DNA of 64,000 nt from contig NZ_FOPG01000001.1 in assembly GCF_900113435.1 (NCBI RefSeq), positions 992,001-1,056,000 on the forward strand, in the 5' to 3' direction. Positions 8,344 through 16,478 of the stretch are shown here, piece after piece. Origin of the DNA: Sulfitobacter dubius. GTDB lineage: Bacteria; Pseudomonadota; Alphaproteobacteria; Rhodobacterales; Rhodobacteraceae. The position numbers and the translations under genes were made by a program. How positions within the stretch are numbered: the first letter of the stretch is position 1; every line of letters begins with the position of its first letter. The notes beneath the pieces were generated by a model. It had not been told where the DNA came from. It did not search any database and worked only from the letters and a program-made list of their open reading frames with translations.

Positions 8344-9093
8344 ATGCGCCCCAAAATCGCCGCCGGCAACTGGAAAATGAACGGCACCGCCGCCTCTTTG
8401 GCAGAACTTCACAGCCTTGCCACGGGCCTGCCCGAAAACCCGCCACAGGTCGTGATCTGCCCGCCCAGCACCCTGCTGTTCCGCGCCACCGACGCGACCC
8501 ACGGCAGCCCGATCCAGATCGGTGCGCAGGATTGCCATGCCGAAGATGCGGGCGCTTATACGGGCGATATTTCCGCCTCCATGGTGGCCGACAGCGGCGC
8601 GACCCATGTGATCCTTGGCCATTCCGAACGCCGCGATGCGCACCGTGAGACCGACGCTGATGTGCAAGCCAAGACCCGCGCCGCTTGGGCTGCCGGGCTC
8701 ACCGCCATTGTCTGTATCGGCGAGAGTGAGGCACAGCGTGACGCGGACGAAACGCTCGACATCATCGGGGGCCAGCTTGACGGCTCCCTCTCCGATGCTG
8801 TTGATGCGGAAAATACCGTGATCGCCTATGAGCCGATCTGGGCCATCGGCACCGGTAAAGTGCCCAGCATCGCGCAGATCAAAGAAGTGCATGACTTCAT
8901 CCGCACGCGCCTCATCAGTCGTTTCGGTGCAGATATCGGCAATGCGCTTCCCCTGCTCTACGGCGGCTCGGTGAAAGCAACAAATGCGGTCGAGATCTTT
9001 GCAGTGGAGAATGTCGACGGCGCGTTAGTCGGCGGGGCCAGCCTCAAGGCCGCGGACTTCGCGCCCATCGTCGCAGCGCTCGCGCAGTCCTGA
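8344..9093 (+). CDS. tpiA: triose-phosphate isomerase
   Basis: 249 residues, normal length for this TIM-barrel enzyme, which interconverts dihydroxyacetone phosphate and glyceraldehyde 3-phosphate in the cytosol. All signatures are present: AGNWKMNG with the substrate-binding Asn and Lys, the catalytic His in ILGHSERR, the catalytic Glu in AYEPIWAIGTG with loop 6, and the phosphate-binding YGGSVK. It is followed by a strong hairpin shared with the convergent Lrp gene, and stands alone. Confidence 0.97.
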   Translation: MRPKIAAGNWKMNGTAASLAELHSLATGLPENPPQVVICPPSTLLFRATDATHGSPIQIGAQDCHAEDAGAYTGDISASMVADSGATHVILGHSERRDAHRETDADVQAKTRAAWAAGLTAIVCIGESEAQRDADETLDIIGGQLDGSLSDAVDAENTVIAYEPIWAIGTGKVPSIAQIKEVHDFIRTRLISRFGADIGNALPLLYGGSVKATNAVEIFAVENVDGALVGGASLKAADFAPIVAALAQS

Positions 9094-9140
9094 AAACAAC
9101 CGGGGCGGCCATCTGAAAAGATGCGCCGCCCCAAGGTTTT
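9094..9140. terminator. bidirectional terminator between tpiA and Lrp gene
   Basis: GGGGCGGC (9102-9109) pairs with GCCGCCCC (9125-9132); inside it CATCT pairs with AGATG around a GAAA tetraloop, with one bulged C. A-rich sequence before and GGTTTT after give T-tracts in both directions, fitting the convergent genes. Confidence 0.85.
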
Positions 9141-9600
9141 ACAACGGCAGCATCGTCGTCGATTTGATCTCTTCCATCGACAAAAGCGCCGTCACGTTGT
9201 GCACCTTCACCTCCGAAATCAGCGCCTGATAGAACACATCATAGGCCCGCGCATTCTTGACCCGTACCTTTAGAATGTAGTCGATATCCCCCGCCAGCCG
9301 GTGCGCCTCTTGCACCTCTGGCCGGTCTTGCAACGCCTTCAGAAACGCCGCCTGCCACGCTGCCTCATGCTCCGAGGTGCGGATCAGCACGAAAAAGCAC
9401 GCCTCAAACCCAAGCGCTTCGGAATCCAGCACCACGGTCTGTTGTCCGATCACCCCGGCCTCCCGCAGCTTGCGGATCCGATTCCACACCGGGGTCTTTG
9501 AAGAGCCCACTTCGCGGGCGATATCGTCCAGCGATTGGCTCGCATCCCGTTGCAGCTGCGCCAAAATCTTCCGGTCGGTCTCATCAATTCGGACAGTCAT
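9139..9600 (-). CDS. Lrp/AsnC-family transcriptional regulator
   Basis: 153 residues: N-terminal winged HTH (about residues 5-60, with LDDIAREVGSSKTPVWNRIRK) and a C-terminal RAM ligand/oligomer domain (about 65-150, with RLAGDIDYILKVRVKNARAYD). It is divergently placed against cysG and the sulfite reduction operon, so it is the likely local regulator of that operon; cysteine, methionine or another amino acid could be the ligand, which is inference. A 20-bp dyad at 9690-9709 in the shared promoter region is a candidate target. Confidence 0.9.
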   Translation of the reverse strand: MTVRIDETDRKILAQLQRDASQSLDDIAREVGSSKTPVWNRIRKLREAGVIGQQTVVLDSEALGFEACFFVLIRTSEHEAAWQAAFLKALQDRPEVQEAHRLAGDIDYILKVRVKNARAYDVFYQALISEVKVHNVTALLSMEEIKSTTMLPL

Positions 9601-9689
9601 TCTCTTCTCTCTCGTCCCGGCAGGACGTTCATACTCAACCCACGACTAAAGCGAACACACGTTCTTATCTGCGCCAGCAACTAGCCAAT

Positions 9690-9709
9690 TATCGGGAATA
9701 TTTCCTATA
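9690..9709. promoter_or_regulatory. 20-bp dyad in lrp-cysG intergenic region (candidate Lrp operator)
   Basis: TATCGGGAATATTTCCTATA is a near-perfect inverted repeat (16 of 20 positions symmetric, AATATT core). It abuts TATATA at about 9705-9711, a likely -10 element for cysG, so binding here would control the sulfite reduction operon. Lrp/AsnC sites are typically AT-centred dyads like this. Confidence 0.5.
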
Positions 9710-9744
9710 TATGAGGTCACGTCAAACAGAATACAGGGCGCATC

Positions 9745-11139
9745 ATGGATCACTTTCCCATCTTCCTCGCCACGAGCGAGAAAAAGATCCTCCTTTCCGG
9801 CGGCGGCGAAGCGGCGCTGGCCAAGTTGCGCCTATTGATGAAGACACGCGCCGAACTGCATATTTTTGCGCCGAACCCTGCGCCTGAGATCGTGGAGTGG
9901 CAGGCGGCGGGCAAGTTGACCCTGCACCGCCGCGCGCTCAGCGCTGCCGACCTCCCCGGTGCCCTGCTGTTCTATGCGGCAGATGAGCATGACGCGCTGG
10001 ATGCCGAAAACGCGTCCCTTGCCCGCGCGGCTGGCGTGCTGGTCAACATCGTCGACAATCTGCACGACAGCCAGTTCATCACCCCCGCCATCGTCGACCG
10101 TGACCCGGTGACCGTGGCCATCGGCACCGAAGGCGCCGCCCCGGTGCTGGCCCGCGCCATCAAGGCCGATCTTGAAGAACGCCTGCCCGTCACCCTCGGC
10201 CCGCTGGCGCGGATCGGCAAAGGCTTTCGCAAGCTCGCCGACGCCCTGCCCATGGGCCGCGCGCGCCGCGATTTCTGGCGCGACTACTATTTTGCCGCTG
10301 GCCCCCGCGCCATGGCCGAGGGCAAGGATAGCGTGCGCCCGGCGTTGAAAGACCTGCTGCAGACCCACCTCGCCCGCGAAGCCCGCGCAGGTCATGTGGC
10401 TTTCGTTGGCGGCGGCCCCGGCGATCCGGAACTGCTGACGCTCAAAGCCCGACGTGCGCTGGATGAGGCCGATGTGGTGATCTACGACCGCCTGATCAGC
10501 CCCGAGATTCTCGAACTCGCCCGCCGCGAAGCACTGATGATCGACGTGGGCAAAGAGGGCTTTGGCCCCTCCACGGCCCAGGAGCACATCAACACCCTGC
10601 TGGTCGAACACACCCAAAGCGGCGCGCAAGTGGTGCGGCTGAAATCCGGCGATGCCACCGTCTTTGGCCGCCTCGACGAAGAGATCGACGCGGTCGACGC
10701 CCATGACATCGGCTGGCACATCGTGCCCGGCATCACCGCCGCCTCTGCCGCTGTGGCGGGCATCGGTCAAAGCCTGACCAAACGGGGCCGCAATGCCTCG
10801 GTCCGCTTTCTGACCGGGCATGACATGAAAGGTTTCGCCGATCACGACTGGGCCGCCCTCGCGCGTCCCAACGAGGTCGCCGCGATCTATATGGGCAAGA
10901 AATCTGCCCGCTTTGTCCAAGGCCGCCTGCTGATGCACGGGGCCGACCGCGCCACACCCGTCACCGTGATCGAAAACGCCTCGCGCGCCGATCAACGGGT
11001 GCTGTCGACCACGCTGAACGATCTGCCCCGCGATCTGGCCGATGCCGAGATGACCGGCCCCGCGCTCACCTTCTACGGCCTCGCCCCGCGCGCCGCCGTC
11101 CAAGCTGCCACCCAAACCCCGCTAGAGGAGCTGGCCTGA
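9745..11139 (+). CDS. cysG: siroheme synthase (multifunctional CysG)
   Basis: 464 residues, full length for the fused enzyme. Residues 1-200 form the precorrin-2 dehydrogenase/sirohydrochlorin ferrochelatase part (ILLSGGGEAALAKLR NAD-binding segment, NIVDNLHDSQF); residues about 215-455 form the SAM-dependent uroporphyrinogen-III methyltransferase (FVGGGPGDPELLTLKA, VVYDRL-like VVIYDRLIS, IVPGITAASAAVAGIG). It makes siroheme, the prosthetic group of the sulfite reductase encoded two genes downstream. First gene of the cys operon; the next ORF starts one base after its stop. Confidence 0.96.
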   Translation: MDHFPIFLATSEKKILLSGGGEAALAKLRLLMKTRAELHIFAPNPAPEIVEWQAAGKLTLHRRALSAADLPGALLFYAADEHDALDAENASLARAAGVLVNIVDNLHDSQFITPAIVDRDPVTVAIGTEGAAPVLARAIKADLEERLPVTLGPLARIGKGFRKLADALPMGRARRDFWRDYYFAAGPRAMAEGKDSVRPALKDLLQTHLAREARAGHVAFVGGGPGDPELLTLKARRALDEADVVIYDRLISPEILELARREALMIDVGKEGFGPSTAQEHINTLLVEHTQSGAQVVRLKSGDATVFGRLDEEIDAVDAHDIGWHIVPGITAASAAVAGIGQSLTKRGRNASVRFLTGHDMKGFADHDWAALARPNEVAAIYMGKKSARFVQGRLLMHGADRATPVTVIENASRADQRVLSTTLNDLPRDLADAEMTGPALTFYGLAPRAAVQAATQTPLEELA

Positions 11140-11140
11140 T

Positions 11141-11437
11141 ATGCCCAAGCCTTTCACCCCCAAGGTCATCACCGCCAATGCGCTGCTCGAAGGCGACGTT
11201 GTCTACCAAACCGCCACCGGCTGGACCCGCAGCCTTTCCGAGGCCGAAGTCCTCACCGATGAGGCCGACGCCGATCTGCGCCTGATCGACGCGCTGAGCC
11301 AGCAGGATCTGGTCGTCGGCGTCTACCTCGCCGATGTGGCCCCCGAAGCGGGCGGCCCCCGCCCCACACACTTCCGCGAAGAGTTCCGCGCCAAAGGCCC
11401 GTCGAACTACGCCCACGGCAAACAGGAGACCCTGTGA
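11141..11437 (+). CDS. DUF2849 protein in sulfite reduction operon
   Basis: A 98-residue soluble protein of the DUF2849 type, lacking cysteines that could bind a cluster. It sits between cysG and cysI, overlapping the latter by four bases, a position conserved in many alphaproteobacteria by my recollection. The conserved linkage suggests an accessory to sulfite reductase (assembly, electron input or regulation), but no function is established. Confidence 0.8.
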   Translation: MPKPFTPKVITANALLEGDVVYQTATGWTRSLSEAEVLTDEADADLRLIDALSQQDLVVGVYLADVAPEAGGPRPTHFREEFRAKGPSNYAHGKQETL

Positions 11438-13113
11438 TGTATAGCTATACCGAATTCGACGATAAATTCCTCGCCGAGCGCAACGCCCAGTTCCGCGCCC
11501 AAGTCGAGCGACGCATCGATGGCTCGCTCACTGAGGATGAGTTCAAACCGCTGCGCCTGATGAATGGCCTCTACTTGCAACTGCACGCCTATATGCTGCG
11601 CGTGGCGATCCCCTATGGCACGCTCAACAGCGCCCAGATGGACCAGCTCGCCCGTATCGCCGAGCAGTGGGACAAGGGCTACGGCCACTTCACCACGCGC
11701 CAGAACATCCAGTACAACTGGCCCGAGCTGCGCGACGTGCCCGATATGCTCGACGCGCTGGCCGAGGTGAACCTGCACGCGATCCAAACCTCCGGCAACA
11801 CGATCCGCAACGTGACCGCCGACCATTTCGCCGGTGCCGCCGCCGATGAGGTCGCCGACCCCCGCCCCGTGGCCGAGTTGATCCGCCAGTGGTCCACCGA
11901 CCACCCGGAATTCCAGTTCCTGCCGCGCAAATTCAAGGTCGCCGTCACCGGTGCCGCCGCCGACCGTGCAGTCATCAAAGCCCACGACATCGGCCTGCGC
12001 ATCGTCGAGCGCGACGGGGAGCAAGGATTCGAGGTCATCGTCGGCGGCGGCCTTGGCCGCACCCCGATGATCGGCAAGGTGCTCTACGACTTCGTCAGTG
12101 CCGACGATCTGCTGCCCACGCTCGAAGCCATCGTCAGCGTCTACAACGTGCTCGGTCGCCGCGACAACAAGTATAAGGCGCGCATCAAGATCACCGTCCA
12201 CGAGAACGGCATCGAAGACATCCGCGCCCGCGTCGACGCGCAATATGCGCTGATCCGCAGCCAGTTCACCGGCGTTGATCAACAAGTGCTGTCGCGCATC
12301 GAATCTGATTTCGCCGCCCCCCAGTTCAAAACCGCCTCGCTCGCGGCCTACGAGTCCGCCTATACCAACGATCCGGTCTTCCGCGCGTGGGCTGACACCA
12401 ACCTCGCCGAGCACCGCGCGCCGGGCTATGCCATCGTCTCGATCAGCCTCAAGGCCCACGGCGCCACGCCGGGCGACGCGACGGCAAATCAGATGCGCGT
12501 GATGGCCGACCTTGCCCGCCGCTTTGGCCATGATGAGCTACGCATCAGCCATGAGCAAAACGTGATCCTCCCCCATGTGCACCGCAGCGACCTGCCCGCA
12601 CTGCATGCCGCGCTGAAAGAGGCAAAACTCGCCACTGCCAACATCGGCTTGATCTCGGACATCATCGCCTGCCCCGGCATGGACTACTGCGCGCTGGCCA
12701 CCGCCCGCTCGATTCCCATCGCCCAAGAGATCGCCACCCGCTTCGACGAGTTGAAGCTGGAGCATGACGTCGGCCCGCTTAAAATAAAAATCTCCGGTTG
12801 CATCAACGCCTGCGGCCACCACCATGTGGGCCACATTGGCATCCTCGGCCTCGACCGTGCGGGCGTGGAGAACTATCAGATCACGCTCGGCGGCGACGGC
12901 ACTGAGAACGCCAGCATCGGTGAACGTGCAGGCCCCGGTTTCTCGGCTGAGGAAATCATCCCGGCCATCGAACGCCTCGTTCTGGGCTATCTCGACCTGC
13001 GTAACGATCCTTCGGAGACCTTTCTGCAAGCCTACCGCCGCCTCGGCCTCGCCCCCTTCAAGGCCGCGCTTTACCCTGAGACGGCCAGCAAGGATCAGGC
13101 CAATGCCGCTTGA
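11434..13113 (+). CDS. cysI: nitrite/sulfite reductase hemoprotein
   Basis: 559 residues with two ferredoxin-like half-domains and two siroheme/4Fe-4S halves. The cluster and siroheme ligands are visible as CPGMDYC (C-x5-C) and GCINAC (C-x3-C). It carries out the six-electron reduction of sulfite to sulfide in the cytosol. Neighbours (siroheme synthase, APS reductase) favour the assimilatory sulfite role over nitrite. No CysJ flavoprotein is encoded here, so electrons probably come from ferredoxin, possibly via the ferredoxin-NADP reductase encoded downstream. The stop overlaps the cysH start. Confidence 0.93.
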   Translation: MMYSYTEFDDKFLAERNAQFRAQVERRIDGSLTEDEFKPLRLMNGLYLQLHAYMLRVAIPYGTLNSAQMDQLARIAEQWDKGYGHFTTRQNIQYNWPELRDVPDMLDALAEVNLHAIQTSGNTIRNVTADHFAGAAADEVADPRPVAELIRQWSTDHPEFQFLPRKFKVAVTGAAADRAVIKAHDIGLRIVERDGEQGFEVIVGGGLGRTPMIGKVLYDFVSADDLLPTLEAIVSVYNVLGRRDNKYKARIKITVHENGIEDIRARVDAQYALIRSQFTGVDQQVLSRIESDFAAPQFKTASLAAYESAYTNDPVFRAWADTNLAEHRAPGYAIVSISLKAHGATPGDATANQMRVMADLARRFGHDELRISHEQNVILPHVHRSDLPALHAALKEAKLATANIGLISDIIACPGMDYCALATARSIPIAQEIATRFDELKLEHDVGPLKIKISGCINACGHHHVGHIGILGLDRAGVENYQITLGGDGTENASIGERAGPGFSAEEIIPAIERLVLGYLDLRNDPSETFLQAYRRLGLAPFKAALYPETASKDQANAA

Positions 13114-13894
13114 CACCCCTGAACTTCATCCTTTTTCAAATACCGCTGCGCCGTCCCCCGAGGGGCTGCGCGCGGTCGAGGAAAAGGTAGCGCGGCTTAA
13201 TGCCGACCTGCGCCACCACGGGGCCACGGATGTCATCCGCCGCGCCGATGCTGAGATCGAGAACCTCACCCTCGTCTCCAGCTTTGGCGCGGAGTCGGTG
13301 GCGCTGTTGCACCTTGCCTCCATGGTGTCGCGGGATATTCCGGTGCTCTTTATCGACACCGAAATGCTCTTTGCCGAAACGCTGGTTTACCAGCAGGAGC
13401 TGAGCGAGCGGCTGGGCCTGCGCAATGTCACGACCCTGCGCAGCGAAGAGATCGCGGCACAGGATCCCGATGGCACGCTGCATCAGTATGACACCGACGC
13501 CTGCTGTGCCCTGCGCAAGACCCGGCCCCTGCAAAGCGCGCTGGCGGGCCATGACGGCTGGATCACCGGGCGCAAGCGCTTTCAATCGGGCAGCCGCGCG
13601 ACCTTGGAGTTCTTTGAAGTCGAGATCCCCGATGATGGTGCTGCCCCGCGCATCAAGGTGAACCCGCTGGCCTATTGGGCAACCTCGGATGTGGCGGATT
13701 ACATCACCGAGAACCGCCTGCCCCGGCATCCGCTGGTGGCCAAGGGCTACCCTTCGATCGGCTGCGCGCCCTGCACCTCGCCCGTGGCACCCGGCGAAGA
13801 CCCGCGTGCCGGACGCTGGCGCGATCAGAACAAAGAAGAATGCGGCATCCATTTTGTAAACGGCAAAGTGGTCCGAACAGGAGACAAATCATGA
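13103..13894 (+). CDS. cysH: adenylyl-sulfate reductase, thioredoxin-type with Fe-S cluster
   Basis: 263 residues from the ATG at 13103, overlapping the end of cysI by 11 bases. The PAPS-reductase fold is present (VSSFGAESVALLHLAS P-loop, FIDTEMLF), and the nucleophile lies in the C-terminal ECGIHF. Unlike the E. coli enzyme it has both cysteine pairs, CC in DACCALRKTR and CxxC in IGCAPCTS, which hold a 4Fe-4S cluster in APS-using enzymes. It therefore probably reduces APS rather than PAPS to sulfite. Overlaps the next gene by ATGA. Confidence 0.93.
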   Translation: MPLDTPELHPFSNTAAPSPEGLRAVEEKVARLNADLRHHGATDVIRRADAEIENLTLVSSFGAESVALLHLASMVSRDIPVLFIDTEMLFAETLVYQQELSERLGLRNVTTLRSEEIAAQDPDGTLHQYDTDACCALRKTRPLQSALAGHDGWITGRKRFQSGSRATLEFFEVEIPDDGAAPRIKVNPLAYWATSDVADYITENRLPRHPLVAKGYPSIGCAPCTSPVAPGEDPRAGRWRDQNKEECGIHFVNGKVVRTGDKS

Positions 13895-14319
13895 GCGTAC
13901 TCGTAACCGACACAGGTTTCACCGCCGACGACTGGACCCATGGCTATTGCGAGGAGGGTGCGGCGAATGATTGCCGCGCCGTCGATCTAGCCTCTGACGC
14001 CGATGCCCATGCCCTCACGCTGACCCCGGCGCTCGAGATGATCCGCGTCGACTTCCCCTCTTTCGCGGATGGGCGCGGTTTTACCATCGCGCGCGTTCTG
14101 CGCCTCCGCGGCTACAAGGGCCGTTTGCGCGCCCGCGGGCATGTGCTGGCCGACCAATACGCCATGGCCCGCCGCGCGGGTTTTGATGAGGTCGAGATCG
14201 ACAAGGATCTGGCCGCGCGTCAACCTGAGGACCAATGGCTGGCCCGCGCCGATTGGCAGGCCCATGACTATCAGTCGCGCCTTCGCGGAGCCTCCCCACA
14301 GGCAGCGGCGGCCAAATAG
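13891..14319 (+). CDS. DUF934 protein, sulfite reduction accessory
   Basis: 142 residues beginning at the ATG that overlaps the cysH stop by four bases; a longer upstream reading is only the cysH shadow. It contains the DUF934 core, including DFPSFADGRGFTIARVLR and RLRARGHVLADQYAMARRAG. DUF934 proteins are found with sulfite reductase genes in many proteobacteria, and a role in supplying electrons or maturing CysI has been suggested, but is not proven. Last gene of the tightly coupled cys operon. Confidence 0.85.
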   Translation: MSVLVTDTGFTADDWTHGYCEEGAANDCRAVDLASDADAHALTLTPALEMIRVDFPSFADGRGFTIARVLRLRGYKGRLRARGHVLADQYAMARRAGFDEVEIDKDLAARQPEDQWLARADWQAHDYQSRLRGASPQAAAAK

Positions 14320-14361
14320 GCCGCTTCATTGCCCTCCCCCCTTCCATGCCATAAGTAGAGG

Positions 14362-14379
14362 CCGCAAACCGATTTGCGG
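14362..14379 (+). other. hairpin covering fpr ribosome-binding region
   Basis: CCGCAAA and TTTGCGG form a 7-bp stem around a CCGA loop and end five bases before the fpr start, where the ribosome site should be. It may lower or regulate translation of fpr, or mark a binding site. Confidence 0.3.
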
Positions 14380-14384
14380 AAACC

Positions 14385-15236
14385 ATGATGACCGAGCAAA
14401 GCACAGTGAACCAAACCGCCGCCAAGCCCGTCCCGACGTTGCCCGACGCCCAGACCGTGACCTCAGTCACCCACTGGACGGATCAGCTATTTTCGTTCCG
14501 GGTATCGCGGCCCGCGTCCTTGCGCTTCCGCTCGGGCGAGTTCGTCATGATCGGCCTGATGGGCGATCCGCAGCCCGAGACGGGCAAGCAAAAACCGCTG
14601 CTGCGCGCCTATTCCATCGCCTCGCCCGCGTGGGACGATGAGTTGGAGTTCTATTCGATCAAAGTGCAGGACGGCCCGCTGACTTCGAAACTACAGCACA
14701 TCCAGCCCGGCGATCAGATCATCCTGCGGCCCAAGCCCGTGGGTACGCTGGTCCATGATGCGCTGCTGCCGGGCGACCGGCTGTGGATGTTCGCCACCGG
14801 CACCGGCTTTGCGCCTTTCGCCAGCCTGCTGCGCGAACCCGAGACCTATGAGAAATTCGACGAGGTCATCGTCACCCACACCTGCCGCGATGTGGCGGAA
14901 CTGGAGTATGGCCGCCAGTTGATCGAAGGGCTGAAGGCCGACGAGCTGATGCAAGAGTTGATCGGCACCGACAACCTTGCCAAGATTCGTTATTATCCGA
15001 CCACCACCCGCGAAGAGAGCCCCAAGATGGGCCGCATCACGCACCTTTTGCAGGATGGAACGGTATTTGCAGATTTGGACGTTCCGCAGATCAACGCCAC
15101 TCATGACCGCGCCATGGTCTGCGGCAGTCTGGGCTTCAACAAGGATATTATGGAGATTCTCGAAGGCTTTGGCCTGACCGAGGGTGCCAATTCCGACCCA
15201 CAACATTTCGTCGTTGAAAAAGCCTTTGTCGGTTAG
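14385..15236 (+). CDS. fpr: ferredoxin--NADP(+) reductase
   Basis: 283 residues. The FAD-binding motif RAYSIASP lies near residue 72, followed by a dinucleotide-binding ATGTGFAPFASLLREPE and the C-terminal VVEKAFVG that ends near FAD, all typical of the bacterial Fpr subclass. It moves electrons between NADPH and ferredoxin/flavodoxin. Located 65 bases after DUF934 and so probably co-expressed with sulfite reduction or from its own promoter; it is a likely electron source for CysI. Two tandem ATGs leave a one-residue uncertainty at the start. Confidence 0.93.
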   Translation: MMTEQSTVNQTAAKPVPTLPDAQTVTSVTHWTDQLFSFRVSRPASLRFRSGEFVMIGLMGDPQPETGKQKPLLRAYSIASPAWDDELEFYSIKVQDGPLTSKLQHIQPGDQIILRPKPVGTLVHDALLPGDRLWMFATGTGFAPFASLLREPETYEKFDEVIVTHTCRDVAELEYGRQLIEGLKADELMQELIGTDNLAKIRYYPTTTREESPKMGRITHLLQDGTVFADLDVPQINATHDRAMVCGSLGFNKDIMEILEGFGLTEGANSDPQHFVVEKAFVG

Positions 15237-15278
15237 GCCAAGTTAAGCCTTCCGAAAGGTCGCAACGTTACACCATGC

Positions 15279-15304
15279 ATCGTCGGCGCCCCTTTGCCGA
15301 CGAT
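15279..15304 (+). terminator. possible terminator hairpin after fpr
   Basis: A 9-bp perfect stem (ATCGTCGGC with GCCGACGAT, 8-base loop) in the 190-base gap between fpr and the next gene. It has no T-tract, so termination is uncertain. Confidence 0.35.
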
Positions 15305-15426
15305 CTGGCAGAACCCTGCGCACGCCAATTTCGCCCCCTTCCGCTGCACTGCGGCAGGCGTTAGCTGACGGCTTTCTAGCGTGGGGGACCGCCGCGCGAA
15401 ATGCAATCAAAGGCGAAAGGCACATC

Positions 15427-15687
15427 ATGGCGAGCACTGGGACCCCGACCCCAAAGAAAGTCTCCGATCTGGCAACTGAAAAAGCCGATCTGTCCAGCAC
15501 CGCGCTGATTGGCATCTTCGGCAGTGAAACGACGCCCGGGGCCCTGATCCGCGAAGGCGGCGGCAAGATTTCCCGCGTCGGCGTGGGCGATCAAGTCGCA
15601 GGTGGCGTTGTCGCGGCAATTGGGCAAGGCGCGCTGGTGCTGTCCAGCCGTCGCGGCAACAAGGTGCTGCGATTGCCGCAAAGCTAA
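15427..15687 (+). CDS. small protein with GspC/PilP-like domain
   Basis: 86 residues, no signal peptide or membrane helix. Residues 26-84 show the pattern of the GspC/PilP homology region: LIGIFGSE, ISRVGVGDQVAGGVV, ALVLSSRRGNKVLRLP. In secretion systems this beta domain is periplasmic and tethered by an N-terminal helix; here that helix is missing and no type II secretion or pilus genes are adjacent. It is either an orphan adaptor or a domain used otherwise. RBS GGCGAAAGGC precedes the ATG. Function unknown. Confidence 0.6.
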   Translation: MASTGTPTPKKVSDLATEKADLSSTALIGIFGSETTPGALIREGGGKISRVGVGDQVAGGVVAAIGQGALVLSSRRGNKVLRLPQS

Positions 15688-15752
15688 CACGTCCAAGGAG
15701 GCGCGGCACCGCGCCTCTTGACCTGCCGCGCGGGGCAGTGCACATCGCGGTC

Positions 15753-16406
15753 ATGAGCAAGACAGCATTGATCACCGGCGCATCGCGCGGCCTTGGCGCC
15801 GCATTGGCAGAGGCCTTGGCCCCCACCCATCACATCATCGCGGTCGGTCGCACGACCGGCGCGCTGGAAGAGTTGGATGACCGCATCCAAGCCAAGGGCG
15901 GCAGCGCCACGCTGGCCCCGATGGACATCACCAACGCCGATGCCATGGCCGTGCTGTGCCGGGGCATCCATGACCGCTGGGGCGGGCTCGACCTTTGGCT
16001 GCACTGCGCCGTTCACGCTGCTCCGCTAACGCCCACCGATCACATCGACGCCAAGGATATGGAGAAATCCATCGCCGGAAACGTCACCGCCACCGCGCGG
16101 TTGATCACCTTCGTCTCGCCGCTTTTGGGGGCCGATGGCACGGCGGTCTTCTTTGACGATCCGAGGGCGGGGACGAAATTCTTCGGCAGCTACGGGGCTA
16201 CCAAGGCCGCGCAGATCGCGCTAGCGACCTCTTGGCAGGTCGAGACCGCGCAGATCGGCCCGCGCGTGCATATCCTCACCCCCGACCCGATGCCCACCGC
16301 CACCCGCGCGCGCTTCTTCCCCGGTGAGGACCGCGCGGCGCTCAGCGACACAGCCACGCAGGCCGCTGCGGTATTGGCGCAACTGTCGGAAAACTCCGCC
16401 TCCTGA
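15753..16406 (+). CDS. short-chain dehydrogenase/reductase
   Basis: About 217 residues from ATG 15753, chosen because it places the first strand MSKTALITGASRGLG at the N-terminus; an upstream GTG (15738) would add five residues. The TGxxxGxG cofactor motif is clear, and a YxxxK-type active site is seen as SYGATKAAQIAL. NAD(P)-dependent oxidoreductase of unknown substrate. Located upstream of surE with about 70 bases between. Confidence 0.85.
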   Translation: MSKTALITGASRGLGAALAEALAPTHHIIAVGRTTGALEELDDRIQAKGGSATLAPMDITNADAMAVLCRGIHDRWGGLDLWLHCAVHAAPLTPTDHIDAKDMEKSIAGNVTATARLITFVSPLLGADGTAVFFDDPRAGTKFFGSYGATKAAQIALATSWQVETAQIGPRVHILTPDPMPTATRARFFPGEDRAALSDTATQAAAVLAQLSENSAS

Positions 16407-16478
16407 ACTGCGCGGCACCGGCGCGCTGCGCTTGCCGCCGGTCCGCCCCTCGCCTATCAAGGCAAAAAGGGGCCATTC

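Noticed and set aside
9832-11115. 427-codon minus-strand frame opposite cysG
   Set aside because: cysG is certain from motifs; the antisense frame has Gly/Ala/His-rich noise composition and no ribosome site.
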